A DNA stretch of 64,000 bases from Ampullaceana balthica (lineage: Eukaryota > Mollusca > Gastropoda > Lymnaeidae): positions 124,001 through 188,000 of the forward strand of contig CALYLW010001185.1 in assembly GCA_944989445.1 (NCBI GenBank), read 5' to 3'. Below are positions 58,271-64,000 of the stretch, one piece after another. How positions within the stretch are numbered: the first letter of the stretch is position 1; every line of letters begins with the position of its first letter. The notes below the pieces were generated by a model. It saw nothing but the letters and a program-made list of their open reading frames with translations, was not told the origin of the DNA and made no database searches. Made by a program: the position numbers and the translations under genes.

Positions 58271-58469
58271 TGCTGTTTTTAATCAATTGAAAGTTATAAA
58301 AAAAAATTATAGAGAATTTAAACATTAAATTGAAAGAAACAAACATGTTAGCCAAGCATGGATTGTGTTAGCGCATTCATTCATAAAGATATGCAATATG
58401 AAAAAAATGGTTTAAATATGTAATCTTTGAGAGTTTTAATGATTTAATCTTGTCAGTATATTTGTAAAG

Positions 58470-58930
58470 ACATGAAATGAAATATATTGACACTAGCGTA
58501 TCACCCGTCAATAAACGACGGAAGTTTTCAGCTGAAATCTATTTATTTGATAAAAAATGCTTTTTTTTGGAGCGCCTACCGCGCCGACCATTTTCAAAAG
58601 CCCTAAATAACGTGTCCTTGTTTGATAAATACGAAATATTAAACTTTCTGAAATGTACACAAATTATTTTATAATAGGGGTTGTAGGGCGCCTACAGCGC
58701 CCCCTTTGTTTTTTGATTTTATATTAACCATCATCAAATCCTCTTTTTACATTTATCCCTTTTCAAAAATTAAAATATGAGCGAAAACAATGGCGTCATA
58801 TAATTATTTTTTTTACAGCTCATCTTTAATTTGCTCAACTTTTGATGCATTGGTGCAGTAATTTGGTTTTCCCTGCTTTCTAAAGTTAATAGCGTCAGGA
58901 CTGGCAGACACTACTTGCGTGACAATTGCA
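58470..58930 (-). repeat. Helitron-family repeat, reverse orientation
   Basis: In reverse it matches 46010-46350: GGTTGTAGGGCGCCTACAGC, CATATTTTAATTTTTG, TCAGCTGAAA with ACGGGTGATAC. No CTAG end kept. 58940-59430 holds nothing recognised. Confidence 0.7.
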
Positions 58931-59434
58931 AATTATATTGTTTAATAATATGGTTTCGTGACGTTACGATCCCAAATGTTTCGATCCTTTCGATTCGAAG
59001 CCTTAACGTTACGACTGTATTTATAGAGCGCAAAGAAAAATGTTTCCACAGAAAAGCTTCCGATGTTTTATCTTGCAATTTGTTAGCTGCATGTATTGTT
59101 AGGAGAGTAGTTTAAGTTTTTCAAGTAATTTAGCTTCGAATAAGTATTGTTACAATGTGTAAGGGTTTAGATTAACACAAATTTTAATTAGACAAAATGT
59201 TATTTTCTATATAATTCGTCACGTAACGATTAAAAATTCTACATGACGATACTTTATGTACATATCCAGACGAATAATAAATCTAACAACAATTTTAATT
59301 GAAAATAAACACAAAAAAAACAAAGCTCCGGATGTGACAGGTACATGTAACCACAACATGGCATTTATATAAAAAAGGACATTTTCAATGAAATTAGTAA
59401 TTGCGACGGAATTTGTAAAGGCTCGGGGAACGAA

Positions 59435-59600
59435 GCAGTCAAGTCACACGGGTCAAGTAACAGACAAGTAATACAGTCAAGCCACACAGTAAAGGCACAT
59501 TATCAAGACACACAGTCAAGACACACTGTCACTTCAAACAGCCAAGTCACACAGGCTAGTAACACAATCATGTCACACAGTCAAGTCACATAAACAAGAA
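59435..59600. repeat. Degenerate CAGTCAAGTCACA short repeats
   Basis: About ten imperfect units of 13-16 bases around CAGTCAAGTCACA just upstream of exon 6 of copy C. Confidence 0.75.
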
Positions 59601-59661
59601 ACAATTACTTATTGTTCTAACAATTTCTTTTAACTTCCTATTTTAAAATTTCCTCCTACAG

Positions 59662-59834
59662 ACCATGTGATAAGTGATGGGGCGTGACAGGATTTGGTCG
59701 ATACACACCCAAAATTGCTTGTGAAACTTGAAATTTGCAGATTTTTCAAGTCTCTTCAATTTCTTTTATCCCCGGCTATGCCCCTTTACCATTTCGAATG
59801 GGATATGGAAGTAGAAATGGAATCGGAGTTTAAG
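59662..59834 (+). pseudogene. Copy C exon 6, premature TGA
   Basis: Acceptor TCCTCCTACAG. The frame reads HVISDGA, TGA, then QDLVDTHPKLLVKLE and LLSPAMPLYHF, aligning codon by codon with gene A. The stop replaces a conserved tryptophan. Confidence 0.75.
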
Positions 59835-60189
59835 GTAGAATGTTGTCTCTTAATTTTGCAGATGTGAACCTTCTTATTAAATACATTTTATTGTTATTAG
59901 GGTCGCCAACTAGTGGAGGAATACAAAATGGATAGCTATGTATTTTTTCCTATGTTAAATAGATCGTTTACCTTTACATAATTAATATATGGAATATTGT
60001 TACTTATAGATAGAGATTTTGGTTTTGCCATGTTTAAAGGTTTACATCAATTTTAACAGAAACAAAAAACTAGCTTATTTTTAGCAATAAGGTTTATACG
60101 TATTCGGGGCTTTATGGACGCATGTTGCTCATTGCGCGTATCCTTTAAAAAAGGCGACTGTACAAACTCATTACATTCTGGGCTGCAAT
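59835..60189. other. Intron 6 of copy C, 5' end
   Basis: AT-rich, nothing recognised. Confidence 0.5.
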
Positions 60190-60984
60190 TTTACGATGAC
60201 TAGACAAGTAAACACACCACAAGTTAACAGACCTAGAAGTGACTACACTACAAGTGACCACACTAAAAGTGAACACACTACAAGTGACCACATTGAAAGT
60301 AACCACACTACAAGTCACCACATGGAAAGTAACTACACTACAAGTGACCACACTAAAAGTGACCACAATAGAAGTGACCACACTGACAATTGACCACACT
60401 AAAAGTGAACACACTACAAGTCACCACAATTAAAGTAACCACACTACAAGTGACCACACTAAAAGTGACCACACTGACACTTGACCACACTAAAAGTGAC
60501 CACACTACTAGTGACCACACTACAAGTGATCACACTGCAATTAACCACACTACAAGTGACCACACTAAAAGTGACCACACTGCCAATTGACCACACTAAA
60601 AAAGACCACACTACTAGCGACAACACTACAAGTGACCACACTACAAATGACCACATTGACAACTTACCACACTATATGTGACCACACTACAAGTGACCAC
60701 ACTACAAGTGACCACACTACAAATGACCACATTGACAACTTACCACACTACATTTGACCACACTACTAGTGATCACACTACAAGTGATCACTCTGCAAGT
60801 TACCACACTAAAAGTGACAACACTGACAAATGACCGCACTACAAATGACCACACTACTAGTGACCACACTACAAGTGACCACACTACATGTTACCACACT
60901 ACATGTGACCATACTACAAGTGACCACACTACAAGTGACCACACTACAAGTGATCACACTACATGTGACCACACCACAAGTGAC
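60190..60984. repeat. 15-base minisatellite GACCACACTACAAGT, first part
   Basis: About 50 copies, most of them exactly 15 bases, with a few variant letters (ACTAAAAGT, ACTGACAAT, ACTACATGT). Because the unit is five codons, all frames tend to stay open; the Asp-His-Thr-Thr-Ser and Val-Val-Thr-Cys-Ser frames are not taken as genes. In intron 6 of copy C. Confidence 0.95.
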
Positions 60985-62229
60985 TGTTAAATACTGGTGT
61001 CTATATTCTAGACACCAATACTTGTATTTGACTCTACTGTCTAGCAGTATTACATAATTACATTTGGCTCTAGCCCCCAGTATTACAATACGTAAATACG
61101 AGTTATAACTACACAACTACATACAATACTACTACATCCAAACACCTACAAATAATCACGCACAACACCTCTTTATACAAAAGAGATAATATTTAATACA
61201 TGATCTAAATATATAGATATAAATACAAAATTAATCAGCCGAAGCAACATATATTTGATATATTGCTGGAACAATACGGTACATAAGACGAACATTGAAT
61301 CTAAGAATGATTTGCGTTTGGACCCAACTTCCCTCTGGTCAGTGGGTGTGGCTAACGGATACGTGACTGTACGTCTGCGTCACGGTCGCTATCTGCTCCG
61401 CGGTCAGGCGTAGCGTCTACTGATATTTTGGACAATTCTTTCCCGGAGGTCAGTCCGGAGTCAACCCTTAGTTGTGTGGAATGATTGACAGTTGGCTGGG
61501 TCTGCTTACAGGGATGACTGTCTTCCACAGCGGTTCTCATTCGTTTAGATATGGGGTCGCCTTGTCCCCTTCTTCAAAGCCAGCACCTCTCCTGCCTTGG
61601 CTGATCTATCTAGGTTAGCTCTGCTCGGCTATAACCTACTAATACTACTAGCTGAAACAATAATAGTGCATACTTAAACTAACTATCAATAATCAATATA
61701 GATAAGAATAAAAGCATTTAACCATATACACTATTATAACTATGAACTCAACCTGAGAACAAAATTTCTCAGCAAGGCTCCTCTGATCCAACAGTCTAAC
61801 ACTTCAGAACTCAATTCTTATGGTGATCGGTGACTGTGATCTTCTGAGAGAGAGAGAGAACGCCGTAAGGTTTCTCCCTAGTAAATATAGGACGCTCACC
61901 CGCGCCTGCCCTAAATTCCTAACAATTCCATTGGGTGAACCTTTCGTCCGATGGATGGTACATATGACCGCTTAACTCTTATAGGTTAAAACCTAAGTCC
62001 CAAAAACTTTTGCGTGACCCCCGTCCCAAATAAAAAGCAGCATCCCTCCAAAATTGCCCTAGCCTGAATATCTATTTTGACCTGATAACTTTAGTTGGCC
62101 TCTCACCCCCATTCCCAAATATTTGTCTCTCTCCCTCCAAGGTTAGTGTTTTACCCAATGTCTGAGCCCTTATCTCCCAACGGTTCTAAAAAAAAATTGA
62201 TTCTCAATCCAATATTGAGATACTCAACA
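60985..62229. mobile_element. Probable solo LTR (1.25 kb) inserted in the minisatellite
   Basis: Begins TGTTAAATACTGG and ends GATACTCAACA. Flanks GTGAC and TTGAC agree at 4 of 5 bases, and the array resumes on the far side. Shares the ACTCAACA end, ACAACACCTCT and other internal words with 770-1868. No protein recognised. Confidence 0.65.
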
Positions 62230-62435
62230 TTGACCACACTACAAGTGATCACAATACAAGTGACCACACTACAAGTGAACACAATTAAAGTGACCACACT
62301 AAAAGTGACCACACTACAAGCGAACACACTACAATTGACCACACTACAAGTGATCACAATACATGTGACCACACTACAAGTGAACACAATACAAGTGACC
62401 ACACTACAATCGAGCACACTACAATTGACCACACT
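62230..62435. repeat. 15-base minisatellite, second part
   Basis: Same GACCACACTACAAGT unit resumed after the LTR-like insertion, about 14 copies. Confidence 0.95.
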
Positions 62436-62623
62436 GTTTACTGAACTCAAGACAAGGAAACACAGAACATTTAAAATTGAATTTTATAATCTTTTTTTTA
62501 GTAAAAGTGAACCAATTAAAAGATTATAACAAAATAATAATAAATAAATATAATATATTTTCTGACTGTTAAACAATTAAACATTGAGATTAAAATCCTA
62601 TGTGCATAGACCTGGAGAGGGGA

Positions 62624-62792
62624 CAGAGTCGTATTAACGCATAGGCCCGTTGGGCATTTGCCCGGAGGCCCACGAGCAGTGGAATATGTTTATTTATATG
62701 TAGTATGTTTTTTTTATTTTTTATTCCTGCGGGGGAGGGGCCCAACACTATTTCTTTGCCCGGGGCCCCAAAATGGTGTAAAGACGGCTCTG
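62624..62792. mobile_element. Short hAT-type MITE
   Basis: Ends CAGAGTCGTATTAACGC and, reversed, CAGAGCCGTCTTTACAC. Flanked by a perfect 8-bp duplication AGAGGGGA (62616-62623 and 62793-62800). 169 bp. The inside has GGCCC/GGGCC inverted words. No coding region. Confidence 0.85.
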
Positions 62793-63062
62793 AGAGGGGA
62801 CACTGAATTCAAATAACATACTAAAAGATCAAGTCAAATAAAATATGTCTCTCAAAATTATAAAGAAATTTTAATTCATTGCAGTGGAATTGTTAGATAA
62901 ATAAAGAAACATATTTGTGTTTAATATCAAACACAGAAGTAAAATATATATGTAATTATACAGTGTATCAATTAAATATTAAATATTTGTACGAGTCATT
63001 ATGTGTTTCTTGTCCAGATAAATGAATATAAATGGTATAAGAAATACATTTCTTGTTCTTAG

Positions 63063-63193
63063 ATGACAAGCTTCCTAAATCTATTGACTAGCTACAGGGA
63101 AACTCTTACACATCTCAACGTGACGTTCCATGCCTCATGTGGAGACATTATTCCTGCTACAGTGCATAGAATACTACAGAGGTGCATCAAGAT
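63063..63193 (+). pseudogene. Copy C exon 7
   Basis: Acceptor TTGTTCTTAG. Reads MTSFLNLLTSYRETLTHLNV to VHRILQRCIKM. 131 bases, phase 0 to 2, donor GTAAGA. Open. Confidence 0.8.
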
Positions 63194-63234
63194 GTAAGAG
63201 CAATTCTTTATCAAAATGAATTTTTTTAATACAT

Positions 63235-63520
63235 GACATTCTTTACAGAAGATTACTGCATCTCACCTTCTTAGGGCTAACAGACAAAGCCGGCACGTTG
63301 GCAATTGAAGTTGTGTTTTCAGCCACATCATACGATTAGGTTGTGCGACACAATGCTTGGCCGTCGTTATTTGCCTAAATAACCATCAAGTTGAGTTGAC
63401 TCAGGGACACCCTGAAACCACGGGAACAAATTCCCACCTTCATATCGTCTCGAACCAAACATTCTCGGTATGCCAGCAGAGCGCGCATGTCACTCAGCCA
63501 CCGTGTGCTTGTCACGGTGA
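63235..63520 (-). mobile_element. tRNA-derived SINE, reverse orientation
   Basis: The minus strand head has GGTGGCTGAGTGACATGC (A-box) and TTTGGTTCGAGACG (B-box). The far end has TACAGAAGATTACTGC in common with 20520. Same family as 20240 and 38640. Confidence 0.7.
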
Positions 63521-64000
63521 ACAGCACTCACATCCAATCCCTTAGCAAATATCACAACCCCATAAAAAATCATCCTTAAAAAACACATTCCATCACCCAT
63601 ACTTATCTCATCCACAAGAGAACGTTACTTTTGTACAACACGTCTAATTCATCACATTCTAGCCTAAATAACATGATCCATACTTAACAGTATTTCAATA
63701 AAATACAGAGTATTATAAAAGCATTGATCAGGTATTCACATTCTATAAATACAATCCTTTTATGCGTCGACGATTCTTCACAAAAGTTATTAAAAATGCA
63801 TAATTATCCATAGTAAAATATTCAACCGGCTTGAACTCATTAAATTCACTTCTTATGTCGCCAAATCCCCTATTTCTTTTACCTTATTAAAGGTATGACA
63901 AAACATCAACACACGTTTTAAAAAAAAACGTTTACTTTTTAATTAAAATAAATTTTAGTCAAATTTTGTGGCTGACCTTTTTGGAACATAACTATTATGT
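63521..64000. other. Window end, nothing recognised
   Basis: AT-rich. Exon 8 of copy C, expected to start after CAG with AGTGCC-like sequence, is not visible. Confidence 0.5.

Larger units (their letters stand above)
53366..63193 (+). pseudogene. F-box copy C (FBXO39/FBXO33-like), seven exons in window, broken
   Basis: Exons: 53366-53557, 55234-55369, 55547-55788, 56181-56346, 56637-56757, 59662-59834, 63063-63193. Phases match gene A. The F-box is good: RNIFKRLSDVDRISMAR joined to VCQSWHHGFCDPVLW. Two faults: exon 4 is one base out of frame near its end, and exon 6 has TGA at 59685-59687 where A and B have the TGG of LWHAL/LWQAL. Exon 8 is not seen before the window ends. Either it is a pseudogene, or the two faults are assembly errors; the clean exons 1, 2, 3, 5 and 7 mean decay would be recent. 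Confidence 0.75.

Noticed and set aside
60190..60984. CRISPR-like array
   Set aside because: Units are 15 bases head-to-tail with no unique spacers, in an intron of a eukaryotic gene.
60145..62529. Threonine/valine/histidine repeat proteins on both strands
   Set aside because: The 15-base minisatellite keeps every frame open. Several frames overlap on both strands, as expected of repeat DNA.

Overview
This is a window of AT-rich, intron-containing eukaryotic (metazoan) DNA, very heavily loaded with transposable elements. It holds no operons or ribosome binding sites. Interrupted exons with GT/AG borders, several LINE and SINE families, hAT, pogo-like and Helitron-like elements, and a telomere-like CCCTAA-type array fit an invertebrate. 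A mollusc, perhaps a gastropod, is my best guess, but that is inference and nothing in the sequence proves it.

The only host genes I can support are three tandem plus-strand copies of one eight-exon F-box gene, most like FBXO39/FBXO33 (SCF ubiquitin-ligase substrate receptors). Copy A (2627-21686) is complete: all eight exons are open, every intron phase matches the other copies (0-1-0-0-1-0-2), and the predicted protein is about 402 residues. Its fourth intron is 12.6 kb and filled with mobile elements. Copy B (28921-39501) is a pseudogene: exons 2 and 3 and half of exon 4 are deleted and exon 5 carries a stop. Copy C (53366-63193, last exon not found in the window) has a one-base frameshift in exon 4 and a TGG-to-TGA stop in exon 6. 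B looks like a recombinant: its upstream region and exon 1 resemble C, while exons 4-8 and their introns resemble A.

Layout. 0-2.6 kb: a dispersed repeat and an RTE LINE split by a solo LTR. 2.6-21.7 kb: gene A, whose intron 4 holds a hAT with an 8-bp target duplication, Helitron-type repeats, a KRBA2-like integrase relic, a second hAT relic, a tRNA-type SINE, a 2.2-kb LINE and a tRNA-Val-like pseudogene. 21.7-28.9 kb: downstream repeats, a larger RTE LINE (minus strand), a SINE and two copies of an upstream block. 28.9-39.5 kb: pseudogene B with its own insertions. 39.5-50.7 kb: a GTF2IRD2/ZBED-like hAT relic, a pogo-like MITE nested in a hAT MITE, a Helitron whose empty site survives elsewhere in the window, and a LINE flanked by 54-bp direct repeats. 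50.7-64 kb: the upstream block of C, a 2.07-kb insertion made largely of a telomere-like array (beside a 6-N gap), pseudogene C with minisatellites in its introns, a CR1/L2-like relic, a 15-bp minisatellite interrupted by a solo LTR, a short hAT MITE and a SINE.

Because the F-box units are duplicated, one copy often shows the empty site of an insertion in another. This gives direct internal evidence for the limits and relative ages of many elements. I see no convincing new multi-gene system. The least conventional objects are the telomere-like array that appears to ride inside a TIR-bounded insertion between a promoter block and its first exon, and the recombinant F-box cluster.
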